Positions 11,847-25,118 are shown, counted from the first letter of the stretch. The stretch is 64,000 nucleotides of DNA from Cryptomeria japonica (GCF_030272615.1 NC_081405.1:308300014-308364013); one strand, 5' to 3'. Numbers and translations are program-made. Notes: generated from the letters alone by a model not told the origin.

Positions 11847-13819
11847 TGGAGCCTGCACACTTACATGTTTCAATGGCAGATTTCTTGATTATTTCAATTT
11901 CCCAAAAAACCTCTGGCATGGATCACATTTTCTAACTAACTGATGTGCATCTTTAAAAAATTTTTGCCACCAAAACCCAACTCTCAATATTTTATGTGCA
12001 GTTGTTTTTGCCATATAACACCCTCCATAAACCCCACTATGCATTTATTTTAGTAACTTTTGAGCTTGATCTTGACACACTTCAACATGACACCATCAAT
12101 ATTTCTCCACTAGAGTTTGCCATTTATAACAACATATTTTATGGAATGCAATTTTAGTGTCCTCCTTTTGTTGTCATTCATACCTTCAGGACACTTTATC
12201 TTTTGTAAGTAGCACATTATGTCCACATACCATTCACAGTTATCCATGTCACAAAGATAAGCTCTGTGTTATTCTTCTATAACATTTATTTGATTGGCAT
12301 CGAAGTTACTTTGAGCTATTAATTTGGCCAACCTTTGTCCTCTCACTAACTTTGTGATTTGGATGTCAATATTGAATTCTTATATCTTGTTAATCCATCT
12401 ACATCTCCTTCGAGACACTTCTTTTTTTGTGAAGATGTCTTTGAATGCAACACTAGGTACATATGCAACCATTGTTGCTCCCATTAGATAACTCCTACAA
12501 GATTTTACCTCCTTTACTATTGCATATGCCTGGTTTTCATTTATATCATACTTCAACTCTATGGCTTGCAAAGATTTACTAAAAAATGTTCTGAGTTGTT
12601 CAAAACCCTTTGAGTTGTTTTGTAACAAGACTACAACAACAATATGAAAAGATGCAAATGAAAATATTTGCATAGGTTTGCTGTAATTAGGTGTTTTCAA
12701 AATAGGTGCATTCTTAATAGCCTGTTTGATCTCTTGGAATTCCTTGGTTGACTCTCCTTCCCATTCTAACTTTGCACCCTTTTTTAACAACTTAGAAATA
12801 GGCCTACTGATTTATGCTAAGTTAGTAACAAACCTTCTGAGGAAATTAATCTTCTCAAATAAATATTGGATGCCTTTCACTATCTTGGGTTGGGGGACTT
12901 TATCAGTTGCTGCTACCCTTTCTGGATCAATCCTCACACCATGTTTTGAAACAATGTGACCCAACAATTTACCCTCAGTCACCCCAAAGGCACATTTCTT
13001 TGGGTTCAAAGATATTCCATACTCAACATCCTTGTTGAAATTTTTTACAAGATGATCACAGTGATCACCTTCCTTCTTAGAATATGCTATTAAATCATCC
13101 TAATACACAACCAAGAACACATTTATAATATCAGAAAATGCAACATCCATAGCTCTTTGGAATGTTTCTCCTGCGTTTGTCAATCTAAATGACATTATTA
13201 CATAAACATAGGTCCCCCACAACGTGGTAAATGCTATCTTGAATTGCTCTGACTCTTTAACAATTACCTAGTTGTAACCTAAAACTCCGTCCGTCACAGA
13301 CAAGAGTTCACAACCTGTGACCCTTTGCAACATTTATTCCATATTAGGTAATGGATAATTATCTTTTCATGAAGATATATTCAGGTTTCTAAAATCAACA
13401 CATAATCAAATATCTCCATTTTTATTTCTCACAGGTACCAAATTAGACACCCATTATGAATGTCTAATAGGCTTATTGATTCTGACATCCCTTAGCTTAA
13501 CCAATTCTTCTTGCATCTTGGGCTCCAAGGTTGGATTAATTGGTGTTTTCTTTTCTTTGAAAGGCTTAGCACCTTCCTTCAAAGGGATTTCATGTTGAAA
13601 CAAGTCTTCCCTATAATCTTTTAGATCATCATATGACCAAGCAAAGACATGCCTATATTTTCTTAATAAATCAATCAACATTTTCCTTACCTTTGGTGAC
13701 ATCTTCTTTCCAATGTACACCCTTTTTGGGGCTCTCTTTGTTATAAGGTTAATTTCTTCTAAATCATCAAGGTATGGGGTACTAGTACCAATCTTTGCCT
13801 TATCTTGATTGTCAAACAC
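11847..13819 (-). pseudogene. Gypsy pol: reverse transcriptase, RNase H, truncated integrase (copy A)
   Basis: Read right to left: a start of RT at about 13,819 (MFDNQDKAKIG), the fingers/palm region (CVDFRNLN near 13,400; LVVYXDDL near 13,105, where the X is a stop in place of the first residue after Y), the thumb (KCAFGVTEGKLLGHIVS near 12,985) and a Ty3-type RNase H (12,790-12,400, ending in RRRCRWINKI). The integrase N-terminal zinc-binding part follows and is cut off near 11,847. At least eight stops and frameshifts break it. Positions 11,848-12,655 overlap 25,985-26,800 (copy B) with high identity, so the two are copies of one family. RT makes DNA from the element RNA. Confidence 0.78.
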
Positions 13820-13938
13820 CCTTTCTAATACAACTAAGCCTTTGGTAATCTTATTTGTCTTTAATTGAATTACCTCATTCGCTCAAACACTATTTCCTTT
13901 CCATCCTTTGTTTGCACAAAGACACTAAAATCAATCTC

Positions 13939-14450
13939 CTAACCTTCATACCATTCTACACAAGTTAGGAACCTTAAGATATCATCATCATCATTGAAAA
14001 CTTGCCAACTTTCAATCTTGTTAGGGATTGAAGGCCTAGTTTGAACCTCAATTTTTGAAATTCCTTCAAAATTTATGTCCTTTGGCCTTAAAGAAATGTT
14101 AGCCAACAAGTCTGCCATCTTGTTATGGCTTCCCTCTTTCCAGTGAATGCTAAATGCATCAAAATTTTCAATCTCATCCCACACAACATTCCTATACTGC
14201 TTCAACCTTTTATTTATTGATGCCTATTTTGACCTAATTTGGGATATGACTAATTCAAAATCTCCAATAACTTTGAGACTCTTTATCCCGTGTTGTTTAG
14301 CTAATCTCAAACCTAATAATAATGTCTCATATTCTGCCACATTATTTCTACATGCAAAAAATAGAGTAAAAGAAAACTTAAAAGTCTTTGCATTAGGCAA
14401 GATGACTAAAACACTTGCATCAGAGCCCTCCTTAGAACTAGCTCCATCAA
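13939..14450 (-). pseudogene. Extra RNase H domain between protease and RT
   Basis: On the minus strand the segment starts FDGASSKEGSDASVLVI (near 14,440), continues through NNVAEYE and LGLRLAKQHGIKSL (near 14,330-14,270), GDFELVISQI and ends with WKEGSHNKMADLLA (14,150-14,105). This matches the plant/archaeal-type RNase H fold: first Asp in FDGA, Glu in NVAEYE, Asp in GDFEL and Asp in the MADLLA block. A Ty3-type RNase H sits separately after RT, so the family has two. Dual RNase H is known in the Tat lineage; the position upstream of RT is notable. A stop lies at its junction with the protease frame and another near 14,224. Confidence 0.7.
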
Positions 14451-14451
14451 A

Positions 14452-15142
14452 TTACATTGTCCATAGACTACCATCACCTGATGACTCGTCTACTTCCCTT
14501 TCTAGTGGTGTAGGTTGTTCTATCTTTTCCATTAGGAGATCTTCAGTTCTAAATTTATTGATGTCTGTATCTATGAAACATGTCATGTCTTGATTAGAGT
14601 CCTTATAATGCACCATCATATATGGCACTCTTGACTCTCTATCAATTTTCACATTCTTACCATCAATACAAATGGTTGCATAAGATAAATCACATTGTAA
14701 ACTTCCTCCTATAGAAGCACTCCTCTTCTTTGACAATAGAATCCCATAATGAGGTGGAATATCTACAACTAGGACACTCATGGTTAACTCCTTCTCCGAG
14801 AAGGCTACGAGTTTATAAGGCAGTGCCCTTATAGTACCTATCACAGGTACCTCTCTTGAATCCATAACACAACATCTACCCTGAGGGGTATCTACATTTA
14901 AACTCATAGATTGCATTATCCTCACTGACATAACATTGTTTGAGGCTCCAGAATCAATCATGCAATTCTTTAACAACCCTCCATTTATGATAACACTAAA
15001 AAAAAAAGGATCTCATCTATTGTGTCTTTCAGGTAGATTTGGGGAATCTGAGAAATCAATCCCTCTAATTCTTTATCATTTGTCTCATTTTTACTTACTT
15101 TTTCCTTTACATCATGAGAAGCACTCCTATGTTCCATGTTAG
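14452..15142 (-). pseudogene. Gypsy aspartic protease (retropepsin)
   Basis: The frame 14,976-14,452 begins MLKNCMIDSGASNNVM: DSGA is the catalytic loop of retropepsins. The flap-like GTIRALPYK (near 14,830) and the hydrophobic VLVVDIPPHYGILL (near 14,770) follow as in other gypsy proteases. The preceding linker (up to about 15,142) is Lys/Glu-rich. It would cut the Gag-Pol polyprotein. Confidence 0.75.
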
Positions 15143-18100
15143 AAGAAACACCCTTAACCTAGGCCATAGTTTTCTCCTTATGTTCATCTATTCTTAACAT
15201 TTCTTGTAAAGGAACTTTGTCTGTAATCTGAGAAAGTAACTGAAGCATATCGATTGGTGTGTAATCTGGTAATTCAAGAGACATACCTCATTTTTCCTCA
15301 TTTTTCTTTAGCTTGTTGCTTTCAATGTTTTACTTCTTCTTGAGGTCTTCTCCAATAGGCATTACATATTTTGAAACTATCTTTGTCTTCACTTTGGGTG
15401 CAATAGTGCCCTCATTGGGCTTTATAATTTCAGCCTTCTTAGCCCACTCTTTTCTTTTGACCTCCTTGATCTTGATTTCCTCCTTCTTTGGTTTGTCTTC
15501 TTTGACCTCCTTACCTTTATTTTTTATTTCTCTGACAAAAAGACCAGAAGGCTTGCCTTGATTTCCTCCTTCTTTGGTTTGTCTTCTTTGACCTCCTTAC
15601 CTTTATTTTTTATTTCTCTGACAAAAAGACCAGAATCCTTGCCTTGATTTTCACCAACTATTTTGTTTCTCAATTTATAATTACTTTTGACTTGAGCCAC
15701 CATAGCAGCTAGTATTCTGACAATCTCTTGATCTGAAGGTCTTCTCAAGGACACATCATCTACTCCTTGTCCAACGTTACACATTTGATCATCAACACAT
15801 AACTTGTCATCAGAAAAAACTTGTTGGTGGTATGACTCACTTCTTTTCCTTTGATGATCTACATCCAAGTCCCGAGTCTTAGTATCAGAGAAGTATTTCG
15901 CTCCTCCTAGGCAAGAAATAGTCATGAGACAATCAACATTGTCATCCTCAAAAGTTTCTCCTTCTTCTTCTTCTTCTTCTATCTCACCCTTTGTAGAAAT
16001 GAATTGTGTAACAACACAATATTCAGATGAATGAGGTGATTGACACACAATGCACCAAGGTGTATCCTCAACAACATTCACTATGTGCTTTTATAGTGTA
16101 TTAGTATTTTGTTGCTCCTACTTATTCTTTTGTTGTTGTTGCACTGGATTTCCATCCTTCTAATTTGTATTACAAGGATAATCTTGCAATCTTGGAGGTT
16201 TATTAAATTTATTAAACTATTTCTTTTCTGGTGCAACACCCTTGTCATTTTTTGCAACAATTAATTTTAGATCCTTCAAGGTATTGAGTACCTTATCCCA
16301 TTTATCTTCTTCTTTTGGTTTTTATCCCAAAGACTTCTCCACCTTATCTTTTGCACTCTTGGAGAACCTAGGATCCTCTCTCATCCCAAGCTTACTTGAA
16401 GCTCTCCTATTTCCTTCAACATTTATGGCTATCATAAATGCATCTCTCAGATTCTAAGGATCTTTATCCCTAAGGATATACACCATCAAATACATTTACA
16501 TATGTAGTTAGACAAACATTATCATCTAACCTTAGAACTTGAAATAATTTGTGCATAGCCTTTTGGATTCTAATATTAAAATCAGTGGTAGCTTCATTTG
16601 GTAACTTTTTGATATTGTTAAATTCATTCAATATAAAACTTGCATTAGTTTTGTCACCATAGTTCTCTTTGAAACTCGTTTCAAATTCTTCCCAGGAATT
16701 GATGCTTGCAGTTGGCAATCCTCTATACCAATCCCTAGCATCTTCAGTAAGGGATTGTACAAAAAGTTTCATGACAACATTCCCATGTTGTACTTCATAG
16801 TCATTCAACTTATTCATGAAAGATCTCAAATGATCTTCACTAGTAATAGCATTATTTCATGTAAACTTATTGATCTTGTCCCTCAATTCATTTGGGTCTG
16901 CGTTAGGATGTCTTGGTATACCATCAAAACACAATTGCCTATACCTTTCTGAGTGGATATTTCTTCTCTAGATCTCCCTAGCAGTAGCTTGTCCTACAAC
17001 ATGGGTTGTAGCAATAGTTCCAATGATTTTTATTTCAGTGCTAGCCCCAATGGTAACTCCAATAGGTACTTTAGAAACTTGGGACTGACTACTACTCTAA
17101 GTAGTTTTTTGGCCTTCCTATGCAGTGACTGCCATTCTGGTACTCTGAATACCTTGAACACTTTGGGTAGGGATACTTGTATTGACATTTTGTAATGTTG
17201 TAGGGACCAAATTAGTAACGACTTGAATATTAGATGGGTGAGCAGTAAATGAAGCATTATTTAATGATGAAAATTTAAGAAAATCAAATTTCCTCTTCAT
17301 TTTTGCTATTGAAGCTTCCATCTCAATTCTTTTTAACTCTTTTGCAAGAGTTTCACTCTCTATCCTAGCCTTTTCCAATTCAATGTTAGCTTGAGACAAT
17401 CCATAACTTAGATCTAGGATGGTTGAAGTTTTTGGATTATTTATTTTAACACCTGATACCTTTTGCTTCCCTTTATCCTAATCTGATTTGGGGATCTGAG
17501 CACTTGGCTGACTAGGATCTACTAACTTTTGGCTATCAACTTGGCTCTTAGATTTTTATTTTACAACATGTTCAGATTTACTATCTAAGACTTCTCTTAA
17601 AATAGGGCCCTCAACATTAGGCTTATCTTTTTCTTGGTTCATAGCTTTTAGAGTAGCCAATTGCCTCATTAAACTATATGTCTCTATCATAGCATTTATA
17701 ACCTCAAATTCCTTCTATTTTTCTTTTTTCTTTCCCAAATCAATTTGTTCTTGGAGTTCCTTTTTTAATGTGTCTATGTCTCCAAAAATCTCTTTAGGAT
17801 CTGGCAAATTTATTTTAGATCCAGAAGTATCACCTAAATCTATTAGGTTTGCATCTCCTTGTTCCCGAGTTGATTCAATATTATAAGGAAATTTTGTTGT
17901 GAGGCCAGGACGAGGAGGTACACCAATAGTACTACTGTGATGACTTCTACTTCTACTTTGACCTCTTCTCTTTTCTGAATACCGAACCCTAGTAACTTCC
18001 TTATTCTGTTGTTACACTTATTTTTGTATAGGTGTGTTAAACAAAGAATCAAAAAATTCTAAGTTGTCCAACTCAAAACTTTTAGAAGAAGTTTCATGAA

Positions 18101-18320
18101 TTTCAGGAACATGATACAAAGATGACTTGCGTTCTTATGCTTCGGTTTCCATGACAAGGGAGATGGAATTTTCTTTGTGTTTCTTCTTACTCCACTCCTT
18201 TGTGGAGCTCCAGGAAGCTCTTCCAGTCTTTCTTTAGGATGCAGCCTCATGTAACCTCTGATGTTCTTAGACTTATTCATACTGACAAAATAATTCAAAA
18301 ACTTATTAGAAATATTCAAA
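15143..18320 (-). pseudogene. Gypsy gag region (copy A)
   Basis: Begins 3' of the PBS. From the N-terminus: an Arg/Ser-rich part near 17,950, a coiled-coil-like stretch (DIDTLKKELQEQIDLGKKKEK area, near 17,780), a second helical segment (17,399-17,280), then the capsid-like retrotransposon gag domain at 16,829-16,470 (FVQSLTEDARDWYRGLP; WEEFETSFKENYGD). A CX2CX3HX4C-like knuckle (CIVCQSPHSSEYC) is near 16,045. Then comes a very acidic segment with a run of Glu (near 15,970) and a Lys-rich linker. Many TAG stops and an 86-base duplication (15,471-15,642) destroy the frame. It would form the virus-like particle. Confidence 0.75.
15471..15642. repeat. 86-bp tandem duplication inside gag
   Basis: Two adjacent copies, 15,471-15,556 and 15,557-15,642, differing at only about two bases near the end (gaaggc against gaatcc). 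86 is not a multiple of three, so the duplication alone shifts the frame. High identity suggests it arose after the insertion. Confidence 0.9.
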
Positions 18321-18592
18321 ATATACGTACTGGTGCAAAGAATTTAGATTCACCACCCAAATTACTCCAGGATACCAAATAAAACAATATTCAGTATTAT
18401 TTGAAAGAGATTTGTAATCCTTGTTCATAAAATAAGAATGCCTTTCTCTTGAAAATGTAGAACACCTTTTACAACAAAGAATATCAACTGGAAGCACAAA
18501 AATATGGGCTCAACCTTCAAATCACAAAAATATAATTTAACCCCAACACAATTTCCCAAATGGATGATACAAATGACTACAATTATGCATTA

Positions 18593-18611
18593 CCCCCTAG
18601 CAGAGTCACCA
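18593..18611 (-). promoter_or_regulatory. Primer-binding site of Tat-like element
   Basis: Minus strand TGGTGACTCTGCTAGGGGG a few bases after an LTR end in CA (18,616). The TGG start matches the CCA tail of a tRNA; the TGRCGACTCTGCTGGGG type is common in Tat/Ogre elements and is usually assigned to tRNA-Arg (from general knowledge, not searched here). It fixes the orientation and the 5' LTR end. Confidence 0.65.
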
Positions 18612-18615
18612 TTTT

Positions 18616-19923
18616 TGTTGGTTCCCCAAGAAAAATGGGGTTTACACTACAAGAAGGCAGGAACCAAGTTGATTCTTTGGATTTTCTACGGAGAATCCAA
18701 GTCCAACTATCAAAATCTCCAAGAACTTGGACCAACATATGAAAATGATTATGCTAATCCTTCTACACTTTGGGCTCTGCACAACCTGGGAGGGTGGTCC
18801 CTTGGTGAACTTATAATCTCTATGCCATACTTACAACTTTTACCAAAATTAAGCAGAATATCTCATGTCTAGGATCAACAACATGGAGAATGCTCAAGGA
18901 TGGGAAATCCTTCAGTGATCCTCAACCTAAATGGAGCATGAGATGGGAAAAACATACAATAACATACATTAGATGAAAAGTATTCTGATAATTGACAATT
19001 GTGTAATAAACACAGATGAATCAGAACATAAAACTAACTATAAAGACTTATAACAAACTGTGCCCAGTGCCTTCTTCCATTGGGCAGTTGAATTCAAAAG
19101 ATATAAATGAATTATAAAATAATTAATCTAATAGCACTCAGATCTGAAGACAATATTGCTTTACAAAATTTCTTATCTACAATCCCAACCTAGACTACTT
19201 ATCAAATCCCTGGACAAGCCCTATCACTTTGCAATTTTGTTTTAGCATTAAATTGATGCCTTAGATCAAAGCATAAACAAAAACTACATACATCATAACA
19301 ATGCACTAAATGAAAAAAATCCTTGATTACATTTTATTTAAAATATAATAAATTGCGCAATGGAGAGAAATAAATCAGAATTATATTTCCTTTTGAATAA
19401 ATTTGCTACTTCTATCATTAAGCAATTTACATATAACCCCTTCAAGAACCTGCAAGAAACTAGACACAAGACTCTTATCTATTGCTCTGCAAAATCCTTA
19501 CAATTTCTCATTTCTAGCTAAAACTTGCTACAAGAACCTATGACTCTGAATTTTAGAAAATACTAGGTACAAAGACCAAATTCAGAACCTTGTCTCTTGG
19601 CCTTGAATTCCCTTTTATAGAAATAAGGGAGCAAAACAAGCTACGGACCAGAGGAGACACCTATCATTCAAAAGTGACTGGTTACCCATAATTCAGTTAC
19701 AAAAGATTTCATTTAAGGAATGTCACAGCCAAGACCAAATATCTGCAATTGATTCATCATAGCACTTTATGCACCTTTTCTTCCCTTTTGCTATTGTCGA
19801 TGAAGATCTAAAACAAACCCACCTTTTGGCTACTCATGTCCAAAAGTGAATGCTGCAAAGAATCAAATTCACCTGCCACACTGCCACATCAAATAGTTAG
19901 CTAACTATTTGATGTCCTCATTC
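18616..19923 (-). mobile_element. LTR of Tat-like gypsy element (5' LTR of copy A)
   Basis: Ends at 18,616 in CA next to the PBS. A TATA box (CTATAAAAGG) is at 19,611-19,620. The proposed start near 19,923 lies just after the stop of the unknown frame at 19,945 and next to a palindrome, catcaaatagttagctaact with its mirror (19,890-19,918). Length would be about 1.3 kb. The start is uncertain: if the LTR were much longer it could include the unknown frame upstream. Confidence 0.55.
19611..19620 (-). promoter_or_regulatory. TATA box in LTR
   Basis: CTATAAAAGG on the minus strand in the middle of the LTR, where the element promoter is expected. Confidence 0.6.
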
Positions 19924-19944
19924 ATATTTTAAATAAGTATTACT

Positions 19945-22900
19945 TCATTCAACATATTCCTCATCTGATGGCAATTTGAAACTCATTACCTCGTCATCTT
20001 TTGTCCTATATGGAGTATACTTAACTGCTACTTGATTTGCCTCCCTTTCAAAAGATTCAAAAAATGTGCTTGTGCATATTATCTTGTCCATGTTGTCCTC
20101 TAGCATGATAATATCTAACTTATCACAAATCAAGTCCACCTGAGTGTTGATAACTCTTTCTACCTCTTCTTTCTAGAGTTGTAAAGGCTCAATTTTCCCA
20201 TTTTTACCCTCAATACCCAACAAAAGCGTTTTATTCAATTCACTAAAATTTCTCATCAACTTGATTATTTTTCTTTCTATATTTGTTTGGCAACACTTGG
20301 GCTTCCTGCATTGATTTTACCAATAAACAGGTTGGCTGGAGTGTAGGTGGCCTTTCAACATGGTACTTGGAAGCCATTGACATTATTCTAAGCTAGTTCT
20401 CCCTCTGTAACCACTTTGTAAACAAAGGGATTTCCACCTCTTTATCTTTGTCAAAAATTTGAATAACATTAAACAACAAAGAATATAAAGAATGAATGTT
20501 ATTCAATCTACTGTCTCTTTTCTCATTCATATGAGTCAACATAGAGCTAACTAGTATCTCTCTTCTTGTTGGTAGACTAATTTTCTGACTCTTTTATCTT
20601 CTATTCTAACTCATTAAATCTCTCCAAAATTTGAGCTCTTGTTGGGTCAGTAGATATAGTAGGGTCAGGTTCTTCATCAACATATGGTACTAGTGGTCTG
20701 ATTGGAGTATCAGTCTCACTGTCAAACTAGATTGATGCATCTATATGTGAGACTAGTGGAGACCTAGATGTTGATGGGATTGATGTGATTACAATAATTG
20801 AAGAGGGTTCTCCTACCTGTTTCTACTCAAGGAGTTGAAATTTAGTCTACAACTCCATACATCTTTGTTGAAATACATTGTAATCATTAAAAAGCTTCTC
20901 AAATTTCTTCATTAGTTCCTTCTTTTCCTTAGGCCCCCTCTTTGAATTTTCATGGGACAATTTGGCCGCATCAACAATTAATTTTGAGGCCTCAACATTT
21001 GATGTATCAGAGGCTCTCTTTACAATGAGGCTTCCTTTCAAGTTTGGATTTATATCATTTATATCAGGCCTCCTAGACCCATGTTCTAGTGACCATATCG
21101 CTAAGGTTGCATAATCATCTACAAATTTTGATCCTTTTAATGCCAACCTTGCTTCTTCTTCTAAACTGAATTGTTGGTCTTTTGATTTTCAGATTACATC
21201 AAAATCCATTGCATCAGCTATGTCCCACTCTGGTAGAATTAAAATACCAACTCGATTTACAATAGTCCTGCCTTCATCTATAGTGATTCCTTTAAATTCC
21301 TCCATCATTACACCCTTGACTTATTTTTGATTTTCCTGGTCAAACCTATCTAGCCTTTGGGAAATTCTTTTAGCACTTCTCCTCTTATATTCATCTATCT
21401 TCATTTTCCACACTAATTGAAGGAATGTCGGGGTTTTTAAAAAATCTTCATATTTGAGAAATTTATCACATGCCTCCTTCCTGGCATCTCTAAAAACTCT
21501 TCCTTGAATATCCATAAGAGTTGGGTCTACTTCCAGAGTGGGTGGCACACGAGGAATACCAATCTGCATCTCTGCATTTGTAATTTCAATGGTACCCTCA
21601 TCCTATTGTTCCTTCATATGTTTCTCTTCTCTTTGTTCTTCATTCTATATTGGAGGTGAAAAAGGCACATGTGGTGGTGAGGGACTCCTGTCTGAATCTT
21701 CAAGATCAATGATCTTGATTCCTTTTAAAGGTTTAACCTGCACCTTTAGGGTTGGCTCTACCTTCATTATTTTCTTTCCTTTCCTTCTAACCAACTTCCC
21801 ACTGTCACTACCATTGCCACTCTCTTCTTCACTACTCACCTTATCTCTTATTATTTTTATCACAACACCACCCTTTGGAGGGAACACATATCTAGTTGTA
21901 ATTTCTTCTAACCCATCCATCTTATGACGTGGAGGAGGAGGTGAACCTGATTGTTTCATCCTCATCTGGTGAATTAGGGTTTCTTCTTTAGGTGTGATGT
22001 GTGTAGATCGGTGCATTCTTCTTCTTTCAACTTGATTGTCGTGGATTTCTTCAAGTATGGTTTTCTTCTCCTTTAATGCAAGAAATAACTCATCAAAATA
22101 GTTCATAACAAAATCAACTTTGGCATAGAATGGAGTGAAGTTTCTTAATGGATCATAACTTGGATTTATTTTCTAAACAATAGTCCATAGCTTCCTGAAA
22201 GCTATCCATTTTTCCTTCCTCCAATCTTGGGTCATGAAATCAAATTCAGTTCTAATTATATCTCCAGGAAAATTGTTCTCATGAGGCAATGAGCCTCCTT
22301 TAATTTTTTGCTTGAAAATATTGTAGAATCCCTCTCGGTCACTGTGCCTAACTGTGCTGACCCCCAAGTGATATGGTGCAAAGAGTTTGTCAAAATACAC
22401 ATATCCCCCTTTCATAATTACAAAGTATGGAATGACAGTGTAATTTGGGAAAATAGTTACCTTTCCCTTACCCTTCAATTCCTTGTCATGAATACAACCT
22501 ATTTGCCAGATTACTTCAGCAAAACCTAATCTTAAAGGAACATTAAAAGGTAGTACATGCGGCTGACCAGGGAAACCATAAACTCTAATAACTGTATTGA
22601 CTAGATAGGAGATAATATCCCCCCAATTATGCTCAATTTTCATGAGTGGTAGCCTTTCCTTTGGTCTTAAAAAATCATGCAATTGCATAGGAATCCTTGG
22701 TGGATTCATTATCAATCTTTGCCTCTATCTAGAAGCAAAACCATTATCCAATCTCACAAAACAGGCCTCCTACCTATCCCATGACATATCCATATTCCAT
22801 AGTTGCATCAATATCTCAATATTATCAACTATTCTTCTAAGATTCATGGTACCTTCAAAATAATCTGCATTTCTATATAAGAACATATGCATTAACAATG

Positions 22901-23714
22901 AGCACCAATAAAAATGAGTGCTAAATAAATCATTCTTAATATCTAGCAATCCCTCATGAATTTTTTTCTCAAGATACGGTGTGAAGTCAAAAACCACCGT
23001 GAAATCAAAATATTGAATTTGAATAGCCATATACATGAAGTCTGGTGGCATGACTATAACAGGATTGAAACCTAAAACCTCACATAGAGTAAATAAAGTG
23101 GCCTGAAGATATTTGGCGAAAGCACCAAAAGGAAAAGGCTCCATTGAACTTGGGCCAATGTGGTATGTTGTGTCTCTTGTTTTTGCCAAATGGGCTAGGA
23201 GGAGGTTAGATCTGATGAATCGTTTCATTCTATAGTGCTGAGCCTTTATTTCATTCAAATCTACTTGAACCAAGATGTCAAAAGGTTCATACAAGTCAAA
23301 AATTTCCTAGAACTCCTCCCTTCGGACTGTCTACAAAACTTCTCCATCATTCCCCCTTATTTCTCTTGAAACATGGTCATATATGTCTGCAATTGCCTTG
23401 AGAAGGTCGACATCCATGAATACATTGGGCACCACTAACTTTCCCAAGTCATATTTCCATGCACTTGAGAGTGGAGATTGCAAATTCCTCTATCCATACC
23501 ATAATTTAAACATCTCCACCCCAGTCATGGGTACCCTAGCATCTGAAATAGTATATGCTTTATCAACTAACCCTTTTCCTAGGGTTCTACCTTGTATAAG
23601 CCTCTGCCCCTGATACTTATCATTTATTGAGGGTTTCAATTGGTTGAGAAAGTTATCAAATAGATTTCTCTTCAGATACTCTGTCTATCCTGAGTGATTT
23701 CATGAGGGAGCCAT
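19945..23714 (-). pseudogene. Unknown ~1,250-codon reading frame (ORF U)
   Basis: One long coding region recoverable from ATG at 23,714 (MAPS) to the stop at 19,945. The segments at 23,294, 22,715, 22,106, 21,569 and 21,146 are all in the same frame and separated only by stops, mostly TAG or TAA where Trp or Gln is expected; one frameshift occurs near 20,300. The N-terminal 530 residues look globular (YEPFDILVQVDLNE; GDIISYLVNTVIRVYGFPGQP). The middle is disordered with charged runs and proline (SPPPPRHKMDGLEE; SPSPPHVPFSPP), and the C-terminal third is helical and charged. I see no RT, protease, integrase, zinc finger, signal peptide or membrane span. It lies downstream of integrase copy B and upstream of an LTR, the position of a third ORF in some Ty3/gypsy elements. 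It could also be a captured host gene. Function unknown. Confidence 0.6.
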
Positions 23715-25118
23715 CCTACTTGATTAGGGCCTTTTTAACAATTACCAACAGACAAAGGAGGGAAACTAGGGCTTAACATGAGACTTAAAAATCTCAACAT
23801 AGAAAAATAAAAAATCTCACTCATTATATGCCAAGATTTTTTAACCTTATAACAATTCACAATCCTTTCACCACAATCTCATGGAATTCACAACTTTCAA
23901 CAATTTTGAAAACATAGAAGGGGAATTTAACAACTTACTGCTTTATATGCACCGGATGAACGTCAATTCCGCATTGCAAGACCTCGTTTAGATCTTCTTT
24001 AGCTCTAGAATCACCTTTTGGTCACTATTGAATTTCTTTGTGAGTCGATAATGATTTTGAAAAGGCTTTTATTATCAATCTGGAACCAAGAGTCACCGTC
24101 TTGTCTGTCATTACTACTCGCGTGAGTGGTAAATGACTTGAATTTGTATTTGAACCAAGTTTGAAACTAGACTGTTGATTCTCTCTACAATGGCATATCA
24201 CATGATTCATACTAGTCAATCAGACATTGACCAACCCTTGTGGCAAGTGGACACATCAAAATCATGACGTGACACCTCCAACTAACCATCCTCTTCATTA
24301 TCATCACCGACCCCCACCATTCAGCTTATCTTGGCCCACCCTAGGCATGTGGTATCATCTCACGATGTCACGATAATATTTCCCAAGCATGTTCAACCAT
24401 GGGGTAGCGAGAGTCATTAGATCTATTCAAGCTATATCTTGCTCACCATGGTGTCTACCTTCTCTAGAAATTTAAAGACCGAGCATCTTTTGATTATAGA
24501 TTAAAATATATCTCTCCATTCACACATGTGCAAATGGTAGGAAAATTTAGTAGCCCGACTATTATCACAAAGGCATCGACAACAATACTTCAGGTTGGAC
24601 TTAGGAAAATTTTATGCAGGTGATAAAATATTTAAAGGGAACCCGCCTAAGAGAAAAAAATGTAAACCTAGGAAAAAGAAAGAACCACCAAACAAATTAA
24701 TGCCTAGGACACAAAAAGGCCCTGCCAACATTACTGGAACCCTCAGACTTAAGTGAAAAAAGGTAACACAAAATTATAACCAGTTTAGGGGTTTTAACCA
24801 AGACATAAACAAAATGCATAAAACCCTAAACTTTAAGCCTAAAGCGTAAGATAGAGAGCAAGATAAAATCAAAATGACCAATATTTTGCTTGAGGAATGA
24901 AAAATATTTCACTAGGTCATTTTGGGGCTATCAATGGCTCTAGTTGGGGACAATCATCACTCACGAATGATACAAGAATCTATAATCTTTGGTGGAGCAG
25001 ACCATTCACAAAGCAGACCAAAAAAAAGAAACCACCAGGACAAGGCAACTCAAACAAGAAAGAAAACCTATACTACTTATATACAAACCTATTCTAGTGT
25101 TCATGAAAAAGAACTACT
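23715..25118 (-). other. Region between integrase copy B and ORF U
   Basis: No convincing reading frame; the 24,219-24,025 frame is short and unsupported. Minus-strand tcaagtag just before the ORF U start codon resembles a splice acceptor, which would suit expression of ORF U from a spliced RNA (inference). May contain the 3' untranslated part of the element or an LTR of another copy. No terminal repeats recognised. Confidence 0.35.

Noticed and set aside
19945-23714. Calling ORF U an envelope gene
   Set aside because: It occupies an env-like position, but no signal peptide, transmembrane span or cleavage site is visible.
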